A stretch of 64,000 bases of DNA, taken from contig JNDT01002392.1 in assembly GCA_000697055.1 (NCBI GenBank), positions 248,001-312,000 of the forward strand. Reading direction: 5' to 3'. Below, piece after piece: positions 22,461 to 37,217 of this stretch. A program made the translations under genes and the position numbers. Source of the DNA: Saksenaea vasiformis B4078 (taxonomy: Eukaryota; Mucoromycota; Mucoromycetes; Mucorales; Saksenaeaceae). Numbering within the stretch: the stretch's first letter is position 1; each line of letters opens with the position of its first letter. The notes beneath the pieces are model-generated. The model saw only the letters and a program-made list of their open reading frames with translations. It did not search any database and had not been told where the DNA came from.

Positions 22461-25400
22461 GTAAAAAGTAATTCAATAAACAGTATATGAAATGGTTTAA
22501 GGTGTAAATACTTCTCCGGCTTCTCCAAAGAGATTGAAAATACTGAGGGTTGCAAAAAATCGAGGGTGAAATTATCGGAGAACCCCTGTAAGTATCCCTC
22601 GATTTTTTTGTGGGGTTATCTGGGAAGCAGATGCTGGAGCAAGCAAAAACAAGCTTGTACTGAGTTCATCGACCATGAACGTCCTCGCAATAGCCTGTGT
22701 GATAATTCAAAAGGAACAATTCACCGTTGATATTGGACCAGAAACAAGCGCAAGCAATTGTTCAGTGACATCTGCAGCACCGGCGTTATTTTTGCGCCGC
22801 GCCGAAGTCGACGACTTTTAAAAAGCTGACTCAAGGCCTATGTACATTTATTCAACGATCGAACATAAGTTGGCATCCGCCAAGTCATGACGGGTTTCGA
22901 CCATCCATCAAGTTTCCACATGTTACGGGCTTCACTACCCTATTTTGCGGACACCTTACATAGGAGGATGATTACGTCTCATCGGAACGTCCGAAAATTT
23001 AGTAAATGCTGCGTGTTCGCACATCACACGTCATCCCTTTCAAACGAACCCTTCTAAATAAAATGAGTGCGTCCTCTTTAGAAACGTTTATACTATCGTA
23101 CAGCGGCGATCATTTCAATCAACCATATTTCTTAGAACATCGGCAGCCGATCAGACGTTGCATATATATTTGTTGTCTTTTGATTCGGAAAACAATTTTA
23201 TATCGATGAAACTTCTGGACATCCGCCAAGGCCGATAAAGGCACCCTGAGCTTCTGCTGAAAGCACAACCTCAGTGGTTTTGCAGCCTTGGCGGCCAGCA
23301 AACTGTCCATTGCAACTGCCAAGGTAGCGGAAAACGTTGGCCTCAAGCTGATCACTATGTTTGGGAAAAAATAAATAAGAAGATGAGGCAAACAATTTGT
23401 GGAAATGCTGCCCACAGTCAGCCTTTATTACCTATGAGGAATGGATTCATAGGTGCAAAGGATGTAATGAGGAAGTATGTCTTTCTGGATGTGAGTTAGA
23501 ATTGTAGAAACTGTCGTTGGCATGAAAAAATAAAGGTACTAGGTAACAAAATCCTGTCTTTGTAGATGAACATCTCTGCGCTGAGGATATATAGATATAT
23601 GATGATGTAAATTACGACTGTTGTCGCAAGATCGCTGCCGCCTGTAAGCCGGAGGAAGTCTCCCCTCGGATATTGAAATAAGAGGAGTGCAGTTTTCTTC
23701 TTTTTTCTTTTTCTTTTTTTTTTTTTCAGCAGAGAACATAGCAGAGGAACGCTTTCTCTCGGGGATTGTAAGCAGTATAGGTATTTCAATTTCAGGACGC
23801 TTTTGTATTGGACAAACCGGGATTACATTACATCACATGTACGCTCAGCCCAGGTCGACTTCCGAAAATATTCATCAGCACATATTGTCTGGCATTTAGT
23901 CTGGAAGCGAAATAAAAAAAACCGGACAGAATCGGCGCGGAACAAGACGGGTTTGAAAAAATGGGAAAGACTTGATATTAAAAAGAGAGGGATCAGAACA
24001 GCTTTTTAACGTAGACTAGCAATGCGTTTTCGATGTTTCAAAATGTCAGCAAGAAGGTCAGAAATTTTTGGTAGAACGTTTCGCAGGCTCGCGTGGGCTG
24101 CGTAAGGAAAACCTACTATGCACTAGCGGAGACTTAATCAATCTTGCGGTGTAGGTGAAATACATATATGTATCTGAAATAGATTTGGAATTCTTGGTAA
24201 AAAAAAAAAACAATTTTATTCGCTATTCAACCCGGCGACGCAGCTAAGCCATATGCATTTCTTGTAGTGCTAGCAGTGAGTTTGAAGGAAAATAGCAATA
24301 TGTAACTCATTACACAAAATAGTCCATATATCGCGCATGCAAATGGTCAGTAACTTTTTTAAATGTGAGAGATATTTATTGAACTGCCATGTGCCAAGAA
24401 TTCAGACAATTTAAGAGCGTTGTCGGTACCTGAGCGGAGATGTAAAAAACCAGAAGTTAAACAACCCCTAACAATTCTCATTTCTGGGTTGTTGGCGCTG
24501 ACAACAATGACTCTTTGCAGTAAATTTGAATAAAATAAGGAATGTATATTAATATGCACAGTCATTTGATTTGTTGTTATAAGGAGGTTGTGTGTAATCA
24601 CCATATTTTAAATTGCATATCATGTGGAGTTGTCCATGGAACAGCCCTGTAGATCACTCTACTAAAGGACCGACATGAGCGGAATAAGCGGAATTCGTCA
24701 TATGCTGATCAATGATGCTGTGTTCAAAATAGATCAATGGCTCCTATTGCTAACAGTTCAATTTTTTAGCCGTGTCCATTAGTTCAAACGAAATATCTAT
24801 CTTCTAATGATCCACATATAACAATACAGCACGCGAGAGAGCGAGAGAGAGAAGGAAGAAAAACAAGGAGACATCGTTACACCTATTGTTGGTTCGTAAC
24901 CATCAACGGTAGTTTGTTCTCCAATTGATCAGCAAGATTGATATGTTCAATATGACTAAGATGCAGCAAACATGAGCACATCGATTATCAGTGTAATGCT
25001 GGCGACCCGTACTACTTGCATTGTTCTAATATCACATGTCTGGAAACACACGCGGATTTTTGTTAGATGCCTGTATCATTTAAAAGTTGAATTGCAGTGA
25101 GAGGGAGAAGGCCCTGTACAGTTCTATTCGGGGAGACATTCGTGCCGCTTCTCAAGCTTATAATACGGATTCTAAGCCGCGCAACAAAATAGGGCTATGC
25201 AGACATGAGATAAAATGAAAAGAAAAAGCTTTGCGCGTGAATAACTCTAAGTTGCCTGCTCCGCGCTGACAAAGTAGTAGGGTACATGTCGGTTCCCACC
25301 AATGACAAGATTACCAAATCATCGGGTGGTTTCTCCGATTGAGATGTTAGGACTGGCACAGCAAATTTAAGCTAGTTATCCAGAACATAAGGACTTTCAT

Positions 25401-25827
25401 GTCTGGTAACTTAGTTCCGTTACAGCTATGAGTATTTCTCGAAAAGTGACGTACTATTGCGAGAATAGACAAATGCGTCGAAAAAAGACTTTGTAAACTG
25501 GTCATTTTGTCCTTTCGTCCGATGGGAAGATGATACTCCGATTTCATGGATGGTGTCACATTGTACTAAATAGGCTTTTTATCGGTTTGCCACGTATCCA
25601 AATACGACACAACAGAAAAAGAATTCAACATCAGTTCATAAACTATAGGAAAGAGAGCGGCGAATCGAGGAGGATATAATGTGCTTTATCAACCTATACG
25701 TTCTAGTGATCTCCCTAAGTTTTGGGGAGCGGCGATTGTGGAACAAGCTTTAATATTAATGACATTGGTATCGCTGTCAAAAAAAGAAAAATAGAAAGAA
25801 AAATAAACCTTGTAGCTTCGTCGTTCC
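22461..25827. other. Intergenic region, no gene seen
   Basis: Only short ORFs. It holds the inverted copies of the 38-bp motif (23653-23690, 23754-23790), a pyrimidine run at 23694-23727, and a GAGA-rich tract near 24835-24860. No conserved coding motif was seen on either strand. Confidence 0.5.
23653..23790. repeat. Short dispersed repeat, inverted copies 3 and 4
   Basis: 23653-23690 matches the reverse complement of 20526-20563 with about eight mismatches in 38 and keeps CTCGGATATTGAAATA. 23754-23790 matches the reverse complement of 20463-20500 more loosely, sharing AGGAACG and TCTCGGGGATTG. A poly-T/C run separates the two. Confidence 0.5.
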
Positions 25828-25918
25828 TTTCCTCTCTTTCTTCCGCTCTTTCTCATTCCCTTCTCACCCGTTCTTTTCTTCCTTTCTTCCATTTCCCTTT
25901 CTCTCATTTCCACAGATT
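25828..25918 (+). promoter_or_regulatory. Polypyrimidine promoter tract before the G-alpha gene
   Basis: About 90 bp of almost pure C/T on the plus strand end ~25 bp before the first in-frame ATG (25945). CT-rich tracts just upstream of starts are common in fungal promoters and often mark the transcription start region. If transcription starts near its 3' end, the choice between the ATGs at 25945 and 25999 becomes a matter of leader length. Confidence 0.5.
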
Positions 25919-25998
25919 GACCACCTGACCCTCGAACGGTAGCAATGACTTCGGCCCTTTGTAGTCCACCACCTCATTCACACCGTTCTTTAGTTACC

Positions 25999-27487
25999 AT
26001 GGGCAACAGCCACAGTTCAAAAAGCAAGGCTATAGATAAGCAGATCAAATTAGACGAGAAAAAAATCGGTCGTGAAGTAAAAATACTGTTGCTGGGTAAA
26101 AACAAAAAGAGAAAAAACGATCGTGACACCAACCATATCTCGATTCGTCGTTAGGTGCCGGTGATTCCGGCAAATCAACTGTACAGAAGCAAATGCGACT
26201 GATTCATGCGTCAGGCTTCTCCAGACACGAACGCGAAATTTTTCGTGTCGCTATCTTTTCCAATATTCTTTCAGCTATGCAAACTTTATTGGACAGTCTG
26301 ATCTCGATGAAACTAGGCTTAGAACATAAAGAAAATTGGGTAAGGAAACCCCCGACAGGAAGAAGGAGCTTTTCTTTTTTTTTTATCTAATTCTCACGCT
26401 AGGATTACACCTACTTATTCGATAATCTTCCCGATGTTTCTGAAGGTGTACCCTATCCAATAGAGTACTTAGTACCCCTCAAAACATTATGGAAAGACAG
26501 TGGCATACAAAAAATATACTCAAAAGGTCATACCTTTGCATTAAATGACAATGTACAGTAGTATGTATTTCCCCCATCGCATTGACTTAATCTAAATCGT
26601 ACAGTTTCTACCAACACCTGGACCGGTTATTCCAGCCTAACTATATCCCATCCGATCAAGATATCATCCATTGCCGAGTGAAGACAACTGGTACGTCCAT
26701 CAGGTTCGTTTTATGTTGCTTAATCTCCTTCCAGGAATTGTGGAAACCAAATTTGTCAATGGAAGGATTATCTATCGTATGTACGACGTCGGCGGCCAAC
26801 GAAGTGAACGAAGGAAATGGTACAGAACCGGTTTCCAGCCTCCCCCCTTATTTTTTTTTTTCAGTCTATTAATACTTTCTGTTTTCAGGATTCACTGTTT
26901 TGAACACGTTGCGTCGATCCTCTTTGTCGTGGCGATCAGCGGATACGACTGTTGTCTCGTTGAAGATAAAGATTCGGTAACTATTCCTAAGCTTATTTGA
27001 AGAGAAAAGGCATCTCAACTAACGATTTTTATTAGAATCAAGTAAACAAAGAAACCTATCTTGGTTAGATCGGAGCATAATTGATGTTTCCTTTTTCCCA
27101 CTATTAGATGTATGAAGCGCTGATGCTATTCGATACGATATGCAACTCGCACTGGTTCAAGAACACATCGATGATCTTGTTTTTGAACAAACTTGACATA
27201 TTCAAGCGTAAAATTCTTCAGTCTCCCTTGTCAAAGTATTTCCCAGATTACACAGGTAACTTGAGAAATTCTATTGTCCGTACTCACCCACAAATTCAGG
27301 ACCACCTAATGACTACAGAGCCGCAGCCGACTTTTTCCGCGTGCGATTTGAAAAACTAAACCGAAACCCTACAAAGCAGATTTATGTCCACTACACCGTA
27401 GCAACAGACACAAACCTTTTGGCACATGTGATGAACGCTGTATCAGACAGCATCCTACACGAGAACCTTCAGACACTTTTGTTATGA
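25999..27487 (+). CDS. Heterotrimeric G-protein alpha subunit
   Basis: Nine exons: 25999-26095, 26155-26339, 26403-26557, 26605-26690, 26735-26819, 26889-26976, 27036-27041, 27108-27255 and 27300-27487, giving 345 residues. All G-alpha motifs are present: P-loop GAGDSGKST, switch I RVKTTGIVETKF, switch [27 protein letters not shown] for guanine recognition, and [10 protein letters not shown] at the G5 loop. The start at 25999 gives MGNSHSSK, a good N-myristoylation site, in an ACCATGG context; an in-frame ATG at 25945 would add 18 residues. Exon 7 is only 6 nt and restores the conserved Asn-Gln before MYEALMLFD. The G5 loop has Val where Cys is usual (TCAT). The role is membrane-bound GTP switch downstream of seven-helix receptors; the subclass cannot be set by eye. 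Confidence 0.94.
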
Positions 27488-28057
27488 TCCTCAACACTTA
27501 TCACTGGTTCACAATGGAGGCGCCCGTATTGGTCCCTCAAACGCATCATACACGTACAGATAATCGTCAAACATAATGTATTTTATCCCCATTCTATTAA
27601 ACTTTTGAAAACAAATAATAGACTTGCGATCAACGGCACAGTTATACAACACAGGTCGCATGCATCACGTTTTACAAAAATCTTGCAAAAAAGAATTCAG
27701 ATTTCAAGCGCTATGATCTAAGGAGCACCTTCTGAATGGCTGCATCTGTATGCTGTTTTCAAAATTACATGTTTTTGCTATGATGATCTGGTGGTCCCTT
27801 CATCTAAGTGCTGTTGTAAATCTCTATGCGGCATTGCTTCCCGGAAAAGGTGCGCCTAGTTATGGAAGAAAAAGGCATTACCCATTTTGCCTTTCAAAGA
27901 CTCCTTGTGCGCGATAGAGCATGTCCCATGCAGCATGAGCGACTCCGCCAAAGCATTTAACTTTCATTATAACATGCTGGTGAATAAGCCGGTAGGAAAC
28001 GTACTGGCTATGGATTATTATACTATTTTTTTTTTACGAAGAATTATTATATCATTA
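27488..28057. other. Convergent 3' region between G-alpha and ERG27
   Basis: About 570 bp separate the two stop codons. It is AT-rich, with several AATAAA-like words on both strands, and holds only short ORFs. It is probably the two 3' untranslated regions. Confidence 0.5.
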
Positions 28058-29273
28058 TCATTGTACGTGTGTCTTGTCTTTCCATGCTTGGTATAATCCT
28101 TCACAGTGGTTTAGTAGTTTCTCTGCAGTTGCTTGATCATAATCGTCCAAGATCTGCGTTTCCACGTAAGGGGTGCCCCATCGGCTACTCAGTGCTGTGT
28201 ACCGAAGAAAGTAGTTCAAAGCGCTTAGCGGTTGTAATGCTACAAAAACGTCTGCAATTGCTCCATTATAAGCGCTGATGTTCTGCGATTTGACACCAAG
28301 TACACGGAACTGCAGACCGTTCGTTAATAAAGTCAGAGAGAAAACCAATTAATATGTACCGTGTAGTGAATCAGTGTTCGCAGCATTGTGATCCACAGCG
28401 GCAGATCACCAATGCTGCTTGCAACAACTCCAGGAGATGTAGTAAACGATGTAATCGAATGTCCATCCCGAGTAAACCGATCGTTCAAGGCAATAGCTAC
28501 CAGATCACATGCCCATTTGGAAGACTCATAAGGCTCAAGGCTGTAATACACATGTTAGTTGCAGGTTATACATTGTTTCTCGGGACTTACCTTTTCACAC
28601 CTTGCCAATCTCCTATATCGAAAGAACTACCGCTGGCTGTGATTGAACTTGTCCAGACTACACGTCCATCCCCTGATGCTGATAGTAGCTGCTGTAATTC
28701 CCGTACCTTTAAGGAAGAAGAATAATTGGCACCCATCTTGTGTTTTTCGTGTGATTTGCGTTACCATTATATAGTGACCAAAGACATTGCATGCAAAGAC
28801 TCTGCCCAAACCGTCTGAATTGATCTCACCCACGACCTGAGCTGCCGCGTCCGACCGTTCCATCAGACCCACAGGATCTTTGAAAAAACCCGTAATGACT
28901 TTCCACCAGTCGACACCCAGGGTGCTGAGAATACCAGCATTACAGAACAAGTAGTTGACATGGGAGTATCTAAAACAGGTACCGTCATTGTAAGTTCATG
29001 CGTCAATCATGAATTGCTCAACTTTGTTCGGATCGCTTGGCAAAACTGGAGTACACTTTCAATCTGGCCAACATCGACCAGCTCGATGTGAATATCTGCG
29101 AATGGGAAAAGGCGTAAGAGCTGTTCACGAGCATTGCCTGCCCGAGTACTGTTGCGACAGGCCATGATAATCGTGGTATCCTCATCGATTTCTAGGAGTC
29201 GGCGAACAATCGCAAGACCAACACCCGCATTGGCTCCTGTAATGACAGCCACTTTGCCTGTCTTGATTTCCAT
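28058..29273 (-). CDS. ERG27: 3-keto-steroid reductase (ERG27), SDR family
   Basis: Five exons: 29273-29023, 28969-28765, 28706-28591, 28540-28360 and 28309-28058, giving 334 residues. The N-terminus has the SDR cofactor motif TGANAGVGLAIVRRLL, then YLFCNAGIL, the catalytic Ser region VVWTSSITASGSS and the catalytic YESSK, followed by TSPGVVASSI. The order and the C-terminal GVKSQNISAYNGA segment fit Erg27, which reduces the 3-keto group after C4 demethylation of sterols at the ER/lipid droplet. The first intron begins GTTGAG, a weak donor. The gene is convergent with G-alpha, and its 5' side faces the 3' end of the first Cdc7-like gene ~235 bp away. Confidence 0.9.
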
Positions 29274-29507
29274 TTGGTAGGAGAAAGCGATGAGATGAAG
29301 TCAAATAATGGACGCGCACAGAACTTGTACTAATTTCGGTAAAATCGTTTAGCCTGTGCTTCCAGGGACTGCCGGGACCTGAAGCAACCCCAACGCTATT
29401 TATCCATCTGTTGTAGTCTCATCTATCACCAGAGAAACGCTTTCTTACCAACCTCTCTCATAACATGCGGCACGAGCAATTCGAAAAGTGTAACGAGTAT
29501 CTGAATG

Positions 29508-32195
<2,688 letters not shown>

Positions 32196-32500
32196 AAACT
32201 TTTTTTTGTAGAGGTTCGTCTGAACACTCTGGTTTTTGCAAATGTTTTGCGTCGTTTGAATTTTTCTTGCGTCAACCGAAAGCGGATTTCGCGTTGTGAA
32301 AACAACTCATGTCCGTGAAGACGATTAACCACTATCGTCTTCCCATGGAAAGAGACCCTACGTCGAACCTACGCTCTTGTTTCTAGTAGAAGTATATCGA
32401 CCTCGACGCACTTGTTAGCAGTGGATCAGATGGAGAAGGAAGGGGTCGCCAGTGGGGAAGTGACTGGCTTGATCAATATATACGAGAGGAAACAGCTCAC

Positions 32501-33022
32501 TCAGCCGCTTGATCGTCGCAATTCTACGTATTGCATCCTGTTCGTATGAAGGATGCTCTGAATTCTACAGAGAGACAACCCATTGTTGGGCACCATATTG
32601 CATGGATCGTTCATCAACTTGCATCGTCTTAGATGCACGATTACTTTAAGTAGCGTTTTATGCACCTTTATTCGTTGATCATCGGCCGAACGCAGATATG
32701 GCCAATGCCATTTGAAGAATTGCTCACCATCAGTCTCGTGTGCGTTTTGACTCATGAAGCATTCCTCGCGCCTGCATTGGCATTGCGCGCGATCGGTGTA
32801 CCTGAAGATTTTCTTTGTTTCTGTTTCGTCAGATATGAATCTGCGCTCTTGCGATGCGAAGCCGCATTGAATCACTTTGTTGAGTAACTCACGGACTTGG
32901 CCCTCCTTGCAGCTTTGCTTATAGTAGTAGTAAAATTCCCGCAGATCTGCATGTACATACCGCTGAAAGGTACTTGTTACTGAATGAAACCCTTTCCGGC
33001 TTTTAGTGCCAGTGATGCTCAT
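32501..33022 (-). CDS. Hypothetical 173-residue ORF
   Basis: An uninterrupted frame starts at ATG 33022 (MSITGTKSRKG) and ends at 32501. It is rich in Arg, Cys and His, with a QCQCRREEC cluster and no recognisable domain. One ORF of this length can arise by chance in 64 kb of six-frame sequence, so coding status is open. It could also be part of a decayed mobile element or the leader of Cdc7 copy A. Confidence 0.25.
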   Translation of the reverse strand: MSITGTKSRKGFHSVTSTFQRYVHADLREFYYYYKQSCKEGQVRELLNKVIQCGFASQERRFISDETETKKIFRYTDRAQCQCRREECFMSQNAHETDGEQFFKWHWPYLRSADDQRIKVHKTLLKVIVHLRRCKLMNDPCNMVPNNGLSLCRIQSILHTNRMQYVELRRSSG

Positions 33023-33622
33023 GTCGTTCTTGAGAGTCTCTTTGCAAAATTCTGATAGATAGTTTTCTATCTGATACCCTCCGCTATAATTGCGGAACCC
33101 ACCCTGTTCAGTCTTACCTTATGCCTCAGGTTCGTCTCGCACGTTGTGGTTTATGTTACAAAACGAGACAGTCGAAATCGCAGTGCATATTTGACGAATC
33201 TCTCGTATATCGGAGAACGACTCCTATCGGGTCTGTATACCACATCCACCTGGATGCACGAAGGAAGCCACACTATCAAACACAACATGAGCATTCAAAA
33301 TAATATACGGATTCGTGCTTGACTGAAGGCACGAGTGCTTGTCGAGCGTAAATTCTCTACCAGCTACGCGTTGGTTCACCTTCTAAAGCATCAATAGGGA
33401 AATATGCAATATGGGACATGTTGTGGTTCTTTTTCATGCTTGTCAGCTATTCATTTTCCAAATCTGCAATCAAAGATGCTACTGAGATTTCCCATACTTT
33501 ATCATAAATTAAAAAAGCCATAAAAAATTTACAACTGTTACGGTACGCTAAGGTCTGACGTTCAATAGCGTTAGGGGAAAGGGGGATATGTGCTATTTAT
33601 CATCTAGCTGACAACATCAATA

Positions 33623-33980
33623 TTAAAGCGCTCGTCGTAGAGCTTCCATTGAGAAAAGAGACATGCAAGTCTGCAGCGGCGGTCTTGATAACACCGATGA
33701 GTGTTTTGTCCACTGCAAAAGGAAAACTAGATGTTATACATAAATAAAACTGAGCCAAATACGTACTTGTGCTAGATACATTTTTTTACGATGATTTTCA
33801 CTGTTGCAATCCGTTATTCCCACAACTTGGGCTGTGGAGTCAGTAAGTTTCAGATACATAATAACAGTACGGGTAAAACTTACATTGCGCAATACGGAAG
33901 ATGGCTTCCATAGGTAAGCTTGATACATAGTTGTATTTTGACGGCATTTTGGGCGGTCGTCTTTTCTTAAGAGAATACAT
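33623..33980 (-). CDS. Candidate small three-exon gene
   Basis: Three putative exons (33980-33884, 33831-33767, 33712-33623) with good GT-AG signals join in frame to 83 residues. It begins MYSLKKRRPPKMPSKYNY and contains SLPMEAIFRIAQ, slightly like the start of an F-box. The third exon is the weakest. There is no family match I can name. Confidence 0.25.
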
Positions 33981-34724
33981 GATGGAGAAGAAAAAATTGA
34001 ATGATGGGAAAAAGCAAAAATTGTTATACAGAGCTTCAAAGTGATGGTCTGATTGAACCTGACATCATTTATGCGAAGAGCATTATTTCTTTGATCCTTA
34101 TCTATACAGAATACAGTCAGCAAAAGGCAATTAGTATGTAATACTGCAATCATTTTTCTTGACTGTGTCTGTTCTGGAAGTTCCCTGCTTTAGCCTTCTT
34201 TTTTTCCCGATTGAAATTGATTCGATTATCTTGTATAAAGAAACACATTGCAAGAATAAATACGTATCACGAAGGAAGACTTGGAGGAAAAAAGTATTGC
34301 TGACTGGATTAGGTTAAAACGATTGCTCCTGTCTGACAACACAAAAGTCTCTAAAAAAGATACCCCCGTTCCTTCCTTCGATGAGAGATGATGTGTAACG
34401 TGTGAATACACAGCATTCACTCAACTTTTGGACATTCCCGGAAATCGAGTCATCCTCCAATGGCAAGCGCGTGGTATGATGAAGCTGAAGTAAACGTTTT
34501 GAAAGTTTCATGCGCAAAGAGAACTTTCAGATGCAAAGAAAAAGTTCACTCCGGGAAGTATTTGGAATTCCGTATTAGGTAGCCAACAGCGTCGCGATAT
34601 TTCAAATCGATGCTTTATGAAATAGTTTAAGGATCCCAATATTATATCATTTATGTTCTACAGAAGATGGTATCGCTTAGTGACTACAGATATATGGTGA
34701 AGGGACAAGAGAGATGGATGTGTT

Positions 34725-37121
34725 TTAGGAATTAAAGAACGGGTGCAGTAAAGCGTCCCCGGCAGTTATCCGTTCCATTCTATCCAATGTTAAGCATTTG
34801 TCAAGAAGATCGCACGCCATATCTATGTCCTTCTGCTCCCATGCTTCGAAGCCTTCCTTGTTTAATTCTCGGCACAAATCCTTCAGATTCCTTCGTTTTT
34901 CGTGGATCGTAGGAATATTGGTACCAAAAGTTCTATCTACGATGCCACTTGTTAGAAAAAAAAATAGCAGCAATTCCTAACAGCACTTACTACACATCAT
35001 AGCACACTGCCTCATTTCCGCTTTTCCAAAGATAGACGCCAGTTCAGCTAGTTCATCGGATTCATTCTTTGCGAGGAAAAACGGATATCTTCCTGACAAT
35101 ATTGAAAGAAGGATTACACCAACAGACCATATGTCAATAGCTTAGGATTTATGATTAGCACCCGTCGCAGCAAATATACTTGATATATATACCTGATGTT
35201 TGGTGGACTACTCGAAAGAGCACTTCTGGAGCTCGAAAACCCCTTGTTCCTGCCCTATTTGCACGGATGGCTTTCCTAATGCGCGCGAAGAAACATGTTA
35301 TTGGAAGAGGTCTAGAGTTAATAATATGAACCTTTGGTCATTGGCAAGATATTTTTTGTTCTTGTCACTTTCTGCCATCCTCGTTCTTTCTTTGATTCTC
35401 AAACTTTTCCTTGTCTTTAGACTCTGAGGTTCTGGTGACTCTATCGATCGGCTGCAACCTTCGCGCTACTTTGTGCTTTAATTACATCTTAGCTTTGATA
35501 GTTGCGATACTACATACCTGCGCTAGACCAAAATCTATTAACATGCCCGTCCTTAAACGGCCATTATATAGGAAATTGTTTGGTTTTATATCTTTGTGGA
35601 TAATATTGTGATCGTGGAGATGTTTGAGCGCAGTCAAAAGCGAGAATAGATAACACCTAATGTCGGACATAGTCATAGAACGGTAATTTATCTAGAAGGC
35701 AAACAACAAACGTAAGATATCCAAACAGGATAGGCTACGCTCTCAAATACCTTGAAATCGTCATTTTGAAAATAAGGCATGACCACGAAGACTTGATCTT
35801 GCTCTCGGAATGCAGTAATAAGCGGTGCAATACACGAGCACCCACTATTGTCCAGCGATCAGCGTATATGCTTTATCGATTATCAGTGCTTGCCTTAAAT
35901 CTTGGAGCATGGAAATTTCATCCGATATCCGTTGTGGGCTACTAGTGAGATATATTCGCTTTAAAGCAACATATTTGGTATGCGTGCTGGGAGTAGTTCG
36001 AGAACTGCCACAGCTACTTTCGCCTTTGTCTTGCTTCTGAACCCTTGCTGGAGGCATCACTTGTTTCAACCATACTTCGTTATCGTAATAATCGTGGCGG
36101 ATATCGATAGCTTTGTAAACTTTACTAAAAGAACCTTCACCGTTGATTAATATCCTCGTGATGCATGGCAACCGAAACAACCTTCTCCGATGATGTCTAC
36201 AATTTGGTAATAAGTTCGCAGGTGTCTCACGGAGCTCATAACTTGTTCGATTTCCTCTCTAATGGCTCTTTTTGCTTGTTCCTTCCTTGATTCTGTATTA
36301 CGGGTCTTTTCATCGCCTTCTTCAGGGCTTTTACATGTCTCTTTCGCAAGGTCGTCAGCACTAGCCTCATCCTTGTGCTGATCCGAGGATACAGGTACCG
36401 TCCTATCTTCACCAACAGATTCTTTTGGATTTTTATCCTCTTCCCGTTTAGCCTTCACTTTTTTCTGTTCGACTGATTTTTCTTTCGCAGACTCATTAAC
36501 GGCTGATTCGCCTTTTCTATGCGCTGAGGAAGCAGACGTCGCTTCAGCCGTTCTCACAGCATCTCTTGAATTCTCATTGTTTGCGTATCCACTGTTTCTT
36601 TTTTGCTGTTTCGCTGGTTTGTCCTTATAGAGGCTATCAGTGGCGGATCTCTTTCTGCCACGTTCTCTGGACTCATGGTATTTCTCGGCGCTTTTGGCTT
36701 GATAAGCTGTCTCTGTTAAGCGGTCGTGATGTATATAAGGTTCAGGGAACTCAACCAGTTGCTTAACCTGCGGCTGATGTGTTACCATTGCTGATTGTTC
36801 ATAAATATGGAATGGATTATATACGTCGGTCTGTTTAACATGGCAATTTGCGTAAGTTATACTGTCGCATTCCGTATGCTTTGTCAGCAGCTTTTCAGCG
36901 TTGCTGTTGGAATCTTCGTTAATAGCAAAGGCTGCTTTTGCATGTGAATTGGAGCTGCAATGGTCAGTCTTCTCCGTTGGACTCATTAAATCGTCGTGCA
37001 CTGCATTCTCCATCTTGTGCTGAGTTGGGAAAACTAGAGCAGCGGCATCAAATTGCGGCATGTAAATTCCGCCAGCAGGGGCACTAGAACAAATCATCGG
37101 ACTTAGATCCACGCACTCCAT
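34725..37121 (-). CDS. Cdc7/Hsk1-like kinase, copy B (tandem paralogue)
   Basis: Eight exons: 37121-36182, 36134-35894, 35844-35751, 35691-35518, 35465-35332, 35275-35193, 35140-34991 and 34936-34725, giving 675 residues. Exons 3-8 have exactly the same lengths as in copy A, and exon 2 differs by one codon. The N-terminal extension (~310 residues) is Lys/Glu/Ser-rich and unlike that of copy A. The kinase core has GEGSFSKVYKAID, VALKRIYLTSSPQRI, IDFGLAQ and RAGTRGFRAPEVLFR. The catalytic loop reads HKDIKPNNF, so the HRD arginine is lysine (residue ~458). Intron 2 (35845-35893) uses a GC donor (GCAAGC). The conserved Lys, DFG and loop Asp suggest an active kinase, perhaps with altered regulation. 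Confidence 0.88.
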
Positions 37122-37217
37122 TTTAATTATTCTGACGGTAAGTTGGAAAAATCACTCTGCGAATTTTGCATTGTAAAGAATCAGGTTTAAGCTGAGCAAG
37201 ACTTGAACATGCAACTA

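Larger units (their letters stand above)
32196..34724. other. Spacer between the two Cdc7-like genes
   Basis: About 2.5 kb holding the promoter of copy A, one 173-codon minus ORF (33022-32501) and a candidate small spliced gene (33980-33623). I see no sequence shared with the promoter of copy B, so the original duplication probably covered little beyond the coding part, or the flanks have diverged. Confidence 0.4.
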
